A program made the translations under genes and the position numbers. Under the pieces are notes generated by a model, which worked only from the letters and a program-made list of their open reading frames with translations, did no database searches and was not told the origin of the DNA. Shown here piece after piece: positions 17,204 through 25,039 of a stretch of 64,000 bases of DNA; the stretch's first letter is position 1, and each line of letters opens with the position of its first letter. The stretch is from Deltaproteobacteria bacterium (GTDB taxonomy: Bacteria; Myxococcota_A; UBA9042; PHBI01), in contig JACKFA010000003.1 in assembly GCA_020632715.1 (NCBI GenBank), positions 682,001 to 746,000 of the forward strand, in the 5' to 3' direction.

Positions 17204-17266
17204 ACGGGTTCGTCCGCGCCGCCGAAGGCGCCGCGCGGCGCCCCCTCTGCCCGGGTTTGGCGAGCC

Positions 17267-19216
17267 ATGTCGAGCGACCGCTTCTACTACACGACGCCCA
17301 TCTACTACCTGAACGCGAAGCCGCACATCGGCCACGCGTACTGCACGGTCCTCGTCGACGCGCTCACCCGCTTCCGGCGCCTCTTCGGCGCGGAGGTCCA
17401 CTTCCTGACGGGCACGGACGAGCACGGCCAGAAGGTGCAGAAGTCCGCCGACGCGCGCGGCGTCACGCCGAAGCAGCACGTCGACGAGCTCGCCGCCGAG
17501 TTCCGCGACCTGTGGCCCGAGCTCCACATCGCCTACGACGACTTCATCCGCACGACCGAGCCGCGCCACATGGCGGCCGTGCAGGAGGCCCTGACGCGCC
17601 TCTTCGAGCGCGGCGACATCTACGCGCAGGACTACGAGGGCTGGTACTCGACGTCGGAGGAGCGCTTCTTCACGGAGGACGAGCTCGTCGACGGGAAGGA
17701 CCCCATCAGCGGGCTCGAGGTGCAGAGGATCAAGGAGCGCAACTACTTCTTCAAGATGTCGAAGTACGGCGAGCGCCTGCGGCAGCACATCGTCGACAAC
17801 CCGGGCTTCATCCGCCCCGCGTATCGCGGAAACGAGGTCCTCGGCTTCCTCGACAAGGGGCTCCAGGACCTCTGCATCTCGCGGCCGAAGGAGCGCCTCT
17901 CCTGGGGGATCCCGCTCCCGTTCGATCCCGAGTACGTGACCTACGTCTGGGTCGACGCGCTGACGAACTACGTGAGCGCGCTCGGCTGGCCCGACGGGGA
18001 GGCGTTTGCCCGCTGGTGGCCGCACGCGCACCACGTCATCGGGAAGGACATCCTCACGACGCACAGCGTCTACTGGACGACGATGCTGATGGCGCTCGAC
18101 GTGCCGCTGCCGCAGAGCATCGTCGCGACCGGGTGGTGGCTGTCTCAGGACCGGAAGATGTCGAAGTCGCTCGGGAACGTGGTGAGCCCGCTCGGGATGC
18201 GCGACGTCTACGGGCCCGACGTGCTGCGCTACTTCCTCCTCCGCGACATGGTCGTCGGGCTCGACGGCAACTTCTCCGAGGAGGCGCTCGTCAAGCGGAA
18301 CAACAGCGATCTCGCCAACGATCTCGGGAACCTGCAGCGGCGCGCGGGCGGGCTCGTGGAGAAGTGGTTCGAGGGGCGCGTCCCGGAGCGCGGGCAGGGC
18401 GGTGAGCTCGAGGCGGCCATCGTCGCCGCGGCGGACGAGCTCCGCGAGAAGGTGCCGGCGCTCGTCGACGACCTCCAGATCCACGCGGCCATCGAGGAGA
18501 CGCTGCAGTTCGTGCGGCGGCTCAACAAGTACGTGACCGACACCGAGCCCTTCAAGGTCGTGAAGACCGACAAGGAGGCCGCCGGGCGCTCCCTCTACAC
18601 GGTGCTCGAGGGGCTCCGCCACGCGGCGTGCCTGCTCGCGCCCGTGATGCCCGAGAAGATGGCGACGCTGACGGCGTCGCTCGGGGCGTCGCCGACCGGG
18701 CTCCTCGCGGATCTGCGCTGGGGCGGGCTCGAGCCCGGGACGAAGCTCGAGCTCGGCGAGCCGCTCTTCCCGCGGCGCGACCTGCCGGAGGCGCCGCCGG
18801 CCGAGGTCGCGCCGGCGCCCGTGGCGCCCCCCGCTCCGAAGGGGGGCGCGAAGGCGAAGGCCGCGGAGCCCGCTGGGGACGGCGCGAGCGACGTCATCTC
18901 CTTCGACGACTTCGCGAAGGTGAAGCTCCGCGCGGCGACGGTGCTCGAGGCCGAGCGCGTGGCGGGCTCGGACAAGCTCCTGCGCCTCCAGGTCGACCTC
19001 GGCGACGAGAAGCGGCAGATCGTGGCCGGGATCGGGAAGACCTGGGAGCCCGAGGCGATCGTCGGGCGGCAGGTCGTCATCGTCGCGAACCTCGCGCCGC
19101 GGAAGGTGTTCAAGGTGGAGTCGCAGGGGATGGTGCTCGCGGTCGAGACGCCCGACGGCGGGCTCGCGCTCGTGACGCCGTCGGCGGCCGTCGCGCCGGG
19201 CACCGAGGTGCGCTGA
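17267..19216 (+). CDS. metG: Methionyl-tRNA synthetase
   Basis: Charges tRNA-Met for initiation and elongation. 649 residues. The HIGH signature is at 20-23 (KPHIGHAY), KMSKS at 297-301 (DRKMSKSLGN), and the catalytic core is complete. No zinc-knuckle Cys set is present, as in the B. subtilis/Thermus-like group with a short connective peptide. A Pro/Ala linker (about 505-540) leads to a C-terminal tRNA-binding OB domain (FDDFAKVKLRAATVLEAERV, about 545-649) that dimerises the enzyme. Monocistronic with its own candidate promoter. Confidence 0.97.
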   Translation: MSSDRFYYTTPIYYLNAKPHIGHAYCTVLVDALTRFRRLFGAEVHFLTGTDEHGQKVQKSADARGVTPKQHVDELAAEFRDLWPELHIAYDDFIRTTEPRHMAAVQEALTRLFERGDIYAQDYEGWYSTSEERFFTEDELVDGKDPISGLEVQRIKERNYFFKMSKYGERLRQHIVDNPGFIRPAYRGNEVLGFLDKGLQDLCISRPKERLSWGIPLPFDPEYVTYVWVDALTNYVSALGWPDGEAFARWWPHAHHVIGKDILTTHSVYWTTMLMALDVPLPQSIVATGWWLSQDRKMSKSLGNVVSPLGMRDVYGPDVLRYFLLRDMVVGLDGNFSEEALVKRNNSDLANDLGNLQRRAGGLVEKWFEGRVPERGQGGELEAAIVAAADELREKVPALVDDLQIHAAIEETLQFVRRLNKYVTDTEPFKVVKTDKEAAGRSLYTVLEGLRHAACLLAPVMPEKMATLTASLGASPTGLLADLRWGGLEPGTKLELGEPLFPRRDLPEAPPAEVAPAPVAPPAPKGGAKAKAAEPAGDGASDVISFDDFAKVKLRAATVLEAERVAGSDKLLRLQVDLGDEKRQIVAGIGKTWEPEAIVGRQVVIVANLAPRKVFKVESQGMVLAVETPDGGLALVTPSAAVAPGTEVR

Positions 19217-19306
19217 GCCAGGCGGCGCCTGGCTCTCCGGGCGTCGGGCTTGCGCCGGCGGGCGCGCTCCGGTCATCGTGGCGCGTCACCGGCCCGGAGG
19301 CGATGC

Positions 19307-21031
19307 ATGAGCTCACGTCGCGGCGCGCCCGCCCTCTCGATCCTCGCGCTCGCGGTGGCGTCGCTCGTCGGCGCGGCGGCCTGCGATGACCCGCGGTCGG
19401 GCGCGGACGCGGCGAGCGACGGCGACCTCGCCGACGTCGACGCGGACACGGACACGGCCGCAGCGGGCGACACGGCCTTTGACGCGGACACCGCCGACGC
19501 GAGCGCGGTCGACGCGGCCGACGCCGCGGACACGGCGCCGTCCGGGCCGCGGAAGGTCCTCTTCGTCGGCAACAGCTACACCTACTACAACGATCTCCCG
19601 GCGGTGGTCGCGGCGCTCGGGGCGGCGACGCCGGGCGCGGCGGTCGAGGTCGAGTCCATCACCGACGGCGGGGCGCGGCTCTACGACCACTGGACGACGA
19701 CGGGGGCGCGGGAGCGGATCGCCCAGGGGGGCCTCGACGACGTCGTGCTCCAGGGGCAGAGCGTCGAGACCTTCCGCGGCGAGGGGGGCTTCGAGGCGGC
19801 CGCCGAGCTCTTCGCCGGGGCGCTCCGCGACGCGGGCGCGCGCGGCGTCTGGTACGCGACCTGGGCGCGGCGCGACGACGTGGTCGCGGACGTCGGTGTC
19901 GCCGACGCGGACACGATGGCGCGGCTCATCGACGCGGCCTACCGCGACGCCGCCGAGCAGAACCCCGGGGACGTGGAGGCGCGGGTCGGCGCGGCCTGGC
20001 GCATCGCGCAGAAGGCGCACCCGGAGGTCGCCTTCCACGTGGCCGACGGGAGCCACCCGCAGCCGATCGGGACGCTGCTCGCGGCGTGTGTCATCCTGCG
20101 GGCGATCTCGGGGCGGGAGCCGGTCGTGCCGGACCCGCCGCCGCTCGACGTGCCGCTCGCGCTCGCGCGGGAGGTGTGCGCCATCGACCCGGGGCCGGCG
20201 CCGTGTGACGCGGGGATGGACCGCTGCGGGGGCGACCGATGCGTCGACGTGACGTGGAGCCCCGAGCACTGCGGTGACTGCGCGACGGTGTGCGACGAGG
20301 GCGATCCGTGCGTGAGCGGCGTCTGCGGCTGCCCCGAGGGGCGCACGGGCTGCTGGGGCGTGTGCGTGGACCTCGACGAGAACCCGCTCTACTGCGGGAC
20401 CTGCGACAACCGCTGCTCCGAGGGCGCCGCCTGCGTCGACAAGGAGTGCGTGTGCCCGGCCGGCGCGGCGATCTGGGTGTCGCTCATCCGCCTGAGCGGG
20501 CAGGAGCCGGCGTGCGAGACATGGGACGACGTGTCGCTCCCGGCGTGTCGCCGCGCGGCGGACGCGATCTGCGCGGCGCTGCCGTGCTTCTCGGGGGGCT
20601 TCGGGCTCCCGGCGGGGCACGCGCCGCCGGTCGAGAAGGTGCTCTGCAACGGGGCGACGCCGGAGGAGACGACGTACACGGCGCTCGCGGCGATCGTGGC
20701 GGGGTGCGCGGCGGACGCGATGGAGGGGGCGGCGTGCGCGACGGCGGTGCACCGGTATTGCCGCGCGGCGGGGAAGGTCACGGGCTACGGGCCGATCCCG
20801 GGCGACGGCGACGCGGCGACGGTGACCTGCCTCGGGGAGGCGGAGGTCGCGCTCGTCGCGACGACGCTCACGGAGCTCGGCGGGTACGCGTCGCGCTGCT
20901 TCCCGACGGATCCGCTGCTGTGCTCGGTCGCGGCGTGGAGCTACTGCGAGGCGCAGGGGTACGAGGGCGGCTTCGGCCCGGTCGAGATCGACGGCGACGC
21001 GGCGACGGTGGCGTGCATGCCAGCGCGCTGA
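19307..21031 (+). CDS. Surface lipoprotein with SGNH/DUF4886-like domain and Cys-rich repeats
   Basis: 574 residues. The start at 19307 is set by GGAGG six bases upstream and gives a lipoprotein signal with lipobox AAAC (Cys26). Residues 27-80 form an Asp/Ala/Thr linker (DADTDTAAAGDT). About 82-285 resembles DUF4886/SGNH hydrolases: VLFVGNSYTYYN with a candidate nucleophile Ser90, ITDGGARLYDH, VLQGQS, and a terminal DGSHP with candidate catalytic Asp/His. Two Cys repeats of form CGxCxxxCxxGxxCxxxxCxCPxG follow (about 310-380), a pattern seen in myxobacterial surface proteins. The C-terminal domain has paired Cys and a repeated GGFG-(L/P)xxG motif. Probably an outer-surface esterase or glycan deacylase; the substrate is unknown. 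Confidence 0.75.
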   Translation: MSSRRGAPALSILALAVASLVGAAACDDPRSGADAASDGDLADVDADTDTAAAGDTAFDADTADASAVDAADAADTAPSGPRKVLFVGNSYTYYNDLPAVVAALGAATPGAAVEVESITDGGARLYDHWTTTGARERIAQGGLDDVVLQGQSVETFRGEGGFEAAAELFAGALRDAGARGVWYATWARRDDVVADVGVADADTMARLIDAAYRDAAEQNPGDVEARVGAAWRIAQKAHPEVAFHVADGSHPQPIGTLLAACVILRAISGREPVVPDPPPLDVPLALAREVCAIDPGPAPCDAGMDRCGGDRCVDVTWSPEHCGDCATVCDEGDPCVSGVCGCPEGRTGCWGVCVDLDENPLYCGTCDNRCSEGAACVDKECVCPAGAAIWVSLIRLSGQEPACETWDDVSLPACRRAADAICAALPCFSGGFGLPAGHAPPVEKVLCNGATPEETTYTALAAIVAGCAADAMEGAACATAVHRYCRAAGKVTGYGPIPGDGDAATVTCLGEAEVALVATTLTELGGYASRCFPTDPLLCSVAAWSYCEAQGYEGGFGPVEIDGDAATVACMPAR

Positions 21032-21034
21032 GCT

Positions 21035-21051
21035 TGTGTGCAGTGCACACA
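21035..21051. terminator. Possible bidirectional hairpin between convergent genes
   Basis: TGTGTGC and GCACACA form a perfect 7-bp stem with a 3-base loop, four bases after the lipoprotein stop and 31 bases before the apt stop. There is no T tract on either side, so intrinsic termination is not certain. Confidence 0.3.
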
Positions 21052-21081
21052 GAAAGCGGTCGACGACGGCCGTCCTGGCCG

Positions 21082-21606
21082 CTAACCGATCGTGTGCATC
21101 GCGAAGACGGGCTGGTCTTGCGGGAGCTTCGCGCGCCCGCCGAGGAAGCCGAGCTCCATGATGAAGGCGAGGCCGACGAGCTGGCCGCCGGCCTTCTCGA
21201 CGAGGCGGGCGGCGGCGGCGGCGGTGCCGCCGGTGGCGAGGACGTCGTCGACGATGACGACGCGGTCGGCGGCGCCGAGGCCGTCGGCGTGGATCTCGAC
21301 GGTGTCGGTGCCGTACTCGAGGGCGTAGGTCTCGGCGATGGTGCGGCGCGGGAGCTTCCCGGGCTTCCGGATGAGCTCGAGGCCGACGCCGAGGTGGTGG
21401 GCGAGGGCGGCGCCGAAGATGAAACCGCGGGACTCGATGCCGGCGATCTGGGTCGGGCGGAGGGGGGCGACGACCTCGGCGAGCTCGGCGATGAGCGCCT
21501 GGAAGGCGGGGCCGCTGGCGAGGAGGGGGGTGATGTCCTTGAAGACGATGCCCGGCTTCGGGAAGTCGGGCACGTCGGCGATGAGGCTCTTCCAGTCGGT
21601 GGTCAT
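21082..21606 (-). CDS. apt: Adenine phosphoribosyltransferase
   Basis: Salvages adenine with PRPP to AMP in the cytoplasm. 174 residues, normal length. Diagnostic PRPP-binding loop VVIVDDVLATGGT near residues 117-129, N-terminal VPDFPKPGIVFKDITPLL, and GIESRGFIFGAALA. The ATG overlaps the surE stop as ATGA, so apt is the second gene of a two-gene purine/nucleotide salvage unit. Confidence 0.97.
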   Translation of the reverse strand: MTTDWKSLIADVPDFPKPGIVFKDITPLLASGPAFQALIAELAEVVAPLRPTQIAGIESRGFIFGAALAHHLGVGLELIRKPGKLPRRTIAETYALEYGTDTVEIHADGLGAADRVVIVDDVLATGGTAAAAARLVEKAGGQLVGLAFIMELGFLGGRAKLPQDQPVFAMHTIG

Positions 21607-22394
21607 CGGGGGAGCTCCGGGAAGATGGCGGCGAGCGGGTCGAGCCCGCGCTCGCCGTGGGCGGTGACGTCGAGCTGAAGCGGGGTGAGGGAGACGTAGC
21701 CGGTGCGGACGGCCTCGCAGTCGGTTCCGGCGACCTCGGCGATCTGGGGGTAGGCGCCGCCGATCCAGTAGTAGGGGCGGCCGCGCGGGTCCTCGCGGTA
21801 GACGACCTCGTTGCCGTAGGTGCGGTGGCCGAGGGTCGTGACCTCGGCGCCGGCGAGGCCGGGGACGCCGAGCCAGGCGCCGGCGACGCGGTCGGGGCGC
21901 GGGACGGGGATGTTGACGTTGAGCAGGACCTCGGGGGGGAGGCCGCGCTCTCTGACGCGCTGGAGGACCCAGCGGACGACCGGGGCGATCTGGTCGAAGG
22001 GGAGGGGCTCGCGGCCGGAGAACGAGAAGGCGACGCTCGGGATCCCGTGGATGAGGGCCTCGCGGGCGGCGCCGACGGTGCCCGAGTAGTAGACGTCGTA
22101 GCCGACGTTCGGGCCGTGGTTGATGCCGGAGACGACGAGGTCGGGGCGCTGGTCCTTGCAGAGGTGGCCGAGCGCGATGAAGACGGCGTCGACTGGGGTG
22201 CCGTCGACGGCGTGGCCGTGCGGGAAGCGGTGGACCCGGAGGGGGCGGTGGAGCGAGAGCGACTGGCTGACGCCGCTCTGCTCGGCGAGGGGGGCGACGA
22301 CCACGACGTCGTCGAACACGGCCTCGGCGCACGCCGTGAGGGCGCGGATCCCGGCCGCGTGGACACCGTCGTCGTTGGTGACGAGGACGCGCAT
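21603..22394 (-). CDS. surE: 5'/3'-nucleotidase SurE
   Basis: Metal-dependent nucleoside monophosphate phosphatase linked to survival and RNA turnover. The start at 22394 gives MRVLVTNDDGVHAAGI, the invariant NDDG metal site (Asp8, Asp9); SGINHGPNVG and YSGTVGAAREA are also family blocks. 263 residues, usual length. The frame remains open upstream, but that part is low-complexity and lacks homology. Its stop overlaps the apt start. Confidence 0.95.
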   Translation of the reverse strand: MRVLVTNDDGVHAAGIRALTACAEAVFDDVVVVAPLAEQSGVSQSLSLHRPLRVHRFPHGHAVDGTPVDAVFIALGHLCKDQRPDLVVSGINHGPNVGYDVYYSGTVGAAREALIHGIPSVAFSFSGREPLPFDQIAPVVRWVLQRVRERGLPPEVLLNVNIPVPRPDRVAGAWLGVPGLAGAEVTTLGHRTYGNEVVYREDPRGRPYYWIGGAYPQIAEVAGTDCEAVRTGYVSLTPLQLDVTAHGERGLDPLAAIFPELPR

Positions 22395-22552
22395 AGCGGC
22401 GGCACCGTAGCGGGGGGCGGGTGAGGGCGCAAGGCCCCAGCGTTGGGGTCGGTGGGCCTCGGCGGCGGGGCGGGTGTGATGGCGGGAGGCGGGGGCGGCG
22501 CGGCGGGGCCGGGCCGGCGGGTCTCGGCACGGGGGCTGCACTGGCGGGCGCC

Positions 22553-23071
22553 ATGTACCGCGACCCCTTCTTGACGAGGACCCGCCGAGAGCTCCACCGG
22601 ATGGCGCGGAGCATGGTGTTCCGGAGGCGGCTCGGGACGGATCCGGAGGCGGTGGAGGCGGCGGTCGACGCGGGGCTCGTCGAGGCGTGGGAGGCGCGCG
22701 AGGCGCTCGGGCCGGACGAGGCGGCGTTCGTGGCCTACGCGCGGGAGCGGGTGCGGCGGGAGGTGAGGGCGGCGGACCAGGTGGCGCGGCGGCGGGACGC
22801 GCGGGAGGCGCTGCGGCCGCCGGAGGAGCTCCCGGAGCGGGTGGCGCCGGTGGGGGATCCGGAGCTGGTGGTGGCGGCGAGGCGGGCGCTCGAGGGGCTC
22901 GAGGAGGCCGAGCGGAGCGCGCTCATCGCGTGGGCGGAGGGCGCGACGGCCGCGGAGATCGGGGCGCGGCACGGGCGGCCGAGCGTCTGGGGGTGGCGGC
23001 TCGTGCAGCGCGCGCGGCGGCGGGTGCTCGAGCGGGAGCGCGGCCTGGGCGATGGGCCGGACGGGGCTTGA
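22553..23071 (+). CDS. Putative sigma-70-like regulator
   Basis: 172 residues, very Arg/Ala/Glu-rich. The N-terminal half (about 8-75) has helices like sigma region 2 (LVEAWEAREALGPDEAAFVAYARERVRREVR). The C-terminal half has a region-4-like helix-turn-helix (LEGLEEAERSALIAWAEGATAAEIGARHG, then WRLVQRARRRVLERE). An ECF-like or truncated sigma factor is likely, but key residues are degenerate. It is 46 bases upstream of, and codirectional with, an Asp/Thr-linker lipoprotein, so it could control that gene. No clear ribosome site; start chosen at 22553 where the helical domain begins. Confidence 0.5.
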   Translation: MYRDPFLTRTRRELHRMARSMVFRRRLGTDPEAVEAAVDAGLVEAWEAREALGPDEAAFVAYARERVRREVRAADQVARRRDAREALRPPEELPERVAPVGDPELVVAARRALEGLEEAERSALIAWAEGATAAEIGARHGRPSVWGWRLVQRARRRVLERERGLGDGPDGA

Positions 23072-23117
23072 GTCGGGTGTAGGTTCGACCGATAACGACG
23101 GGTGCAAGGGGGCGGCG

Positions 23118-25031
23118 ATGTTCGTGAGAGGGACGTTGGGCTTGGTGGCGGCGGTCGCGCTGGTGGGCGGTGGGTGCTTCCCGGACCCGCCCGCGAAGGG
23201 CGGGGACGTGGACGACTCGGTCGCGGACGCGCTCGACACGGCGGGCGCGGACACGGGCGGCGAGGCGCCGGACACGCTCGTCGTCGACACGGCCGTCGAC
23301 ACGACGGGCGACACGGCCGTCGACGCCACGGCCGACGCCACGGCGGACACCGCCACGGCCGAGGTCGACGCGGCGGACGGCGGCGCGGATGTCGGAGAGG
23401 ACACGGTCGTCGCGCCGGAGTGCACCTCGGATGGCGCGTGCGCTGGGCTCGACGCGCCCCCGTGCCTCTCGGGGCGATGCGTGTCGGGGGCGTGTGAGGC
23501 GGTGGTGACGGGCGGCTTCTGCGACGACGGCGACCCGTGCACGAACCACGACGCGTGCTCGGCGAGCGGGTGCCACGGCGTGCCGTGGACGGCGGCGGAG
23601 GCGAAGGGCTGGTACGCGGTCTTCGACGGGCCGGCGACGGACTACGCGACCGGGGTCGCGATCCACCCGAGCGGGGACGTGTCGGTCGTCGGGTCCTTCG
23701 AGGACACGGCGGATCTCGCCGGGGCGTCGCTGACGTCACGAGGGAGCGCGGACGCCTTCGTGGCGCGCTTCGCGCCGGACGGGACGCGGCGGTGGGTCGT
23801 CCAGGCAGGCGGCGACGGGCTCGACCTCGCGATGGCGACGACCGCGGTCGGTGAGGACGTCGTCGTGGCCGGCTGGTTCACGGGGACCGCGTCGTTCGGG
23901 GCCGGCGCGGACGAGAAGCTCCTCACGGCGCCGAGCGGCGCGAGCTTCGTCGCGACCTACGGGAGCCTCGGGAGGCTCAAGAGCGTGTGGAAGCTCGACG
24001 GCTTCGTGCATCGTCTAGATGCACTTCGCGGTACGGCCATGGGCGACGTGCTGGTAACGGGTCGGTTCAGTGGCACGCTTCGCGTTCCCTCGGCTAGCAC
24101 TTCGCTCGATGCGACGTCTGCCGGTGGATTCGATGTGTTTCTTGTTCGCGCAACCCCGGATGGACTAGGGCGTTGGGTTGCTCGTCTCGGTTCTGCGGAG
24201 GAGGACGCGCTCGGCTTTATCTCCGCGGTGCCCGTTGCCGTCTCGCCCAATCAGATCGCGCTCACCTACCTCACAGGCGGCGCGGACGCGACATATCGCG
24301 TCGGGACCAACACTTCAGTGATCTTGGCGTCCGAGGCGACGCGAGAAGGGATCATAGAGGTCGGGCTCGATGGCGCTATCACGAGTTCGTGGAGCCAGGA
24401 AGGAGTCAGCTTCACGTCCGGCCTCGCCTATGGTGACACGGGGCTCATCGTCACTGGATTCGCGGCCGACGACCAGCAGGGAACAAACCTTCGCCTCTTC
24501 GTCGAGTCGCGGGTGGGGTCAGCCGAGATCTGGAGTCAACTCGTCCGAGGCTCGGGCCTTCACCCGCCTGGAAACAGCTTTCCCATGCTCGTCCCGGTCG
24601 TAGCGTTCGGCGAACAGGTCCTAACGCTCGGTCTCATGGAACGAGGTGAGCTCATCCTCGCGGCGGGCGTGCCGTTGTCTCCCGTGCTGACCTCCGACGA
24701 TGACGGCGTGAGGTCTTTCGTCGCACGCTACGAGGCCTCCAGCGGCACGGCACGCGGTGGCGCAGTCACCGCGGTCCCTCTCGCGTGGGGCGACGACGCG
24801 CCTTACAAGGCGAGTCTCCACAATGACCATGGGGGACCCGAGCTCATGTTCGGGGCGTACCAGGCAGCGCAGAGTGGTGCCCAGGTTTGCTTCGTCCGCG
24901 TGACGACAGCCCTTGATGGCGTTGCGTTCGAGACGTCAGGGTGGTTCGCCGGTGAGCCGGCTGTCCCGGGCGGGGCCGGCATCGTCGTCTGCCTACCGCC
25001 GGCTCACGTCTACGGATGCGGCGTCAATTGA
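23118..25031 (+). CDS. Asp/Thr-linker lipoprotein with beta-propeller-like repeats
   Basis: 637 residues. Lipoprotein signal with GGGC (Cys20), then an Asp/Ala/Thr linker (about 28-100, TADATADTATAEVD). A Cys-rich segment (about 105-155, CNHDACSASGCHG, PCLSGRCVSGAC) follows. The rest (about 165-630) consists of repeats of the type GVAIHPSGDVSVVGSFEDTADLAG ... DAFVARFAPDGTRRWV, which match the SBBP/beta-propeller-type repeats of myxobacterial lipoproteins. Probable extracellular adhesion or binding protein. From about 24008 codon use changes sharply (roughly half of third positions become A or T) while the reading frame and repeat structure continue. No ligand can be named. Confidence 0.75.
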   Translation: MFVRGTLGLVAAVALVGGGCFPDPPAKGGDVDDSVADALDTAGADTGGEAPDTLVVDTAVDTTGDTAVDATADATADTATAEVDAADGGADVGEDTVVAPECTSDGACAGLDAPPCLSGRCVSGACEAVVTGGFCDDGDPCTNHDACSASGCHGVPWTAAEAKGWYAVFDGPATDYATGVAIHPSGDVSVVGSFEDTADLAGASLTSRGSADAFVARFAPDGTRRWVVQAGGDGLDLAMATTAVGEDVVVAGWFTGTASFGAGADEKLLTAPSGASFVATYGSLGRLKSVWKLDGFVHRLDALRGTAMGDVLVTGRFSGTLRVPSASTSLDATSAGGFDVFLVRATPDGLGRWVARLGSAEEDALGFISAVPVAVSPNQIALTYLTGGADATYRVGTNTSVILASEATREGIIEVGLDGAITSSWSQEGVSFTSGLAYGDTGLIVTGFAADDQQGTNLRLFVESRVGSAEIWSQLVRGSGLHPPGNSFPMLVPVVAFGEQVLTLGLMERGELILAAGVPLSPVLTSDDDGVRSFVARYEASSGTARGGAVTAVPLAWGDDAPYKASLHNDHGGPELMFGAYQAAQSGAQVCFVRVTTALDGVAFETSGWFAGEPAVPGGAGIVVCLPPAHVYGCGVN

Positions 25032-25039
25032 CGACGGGC

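Noticed and set aside
19313..23542. Continuous 1409-codon minus-strand frame
   Set aside because: It crosses several well-supported genes (apt and surE in another frame, two lipoproteins on the plus strand) and is Arg/Pro/His-rich, as expected from extreme GC.
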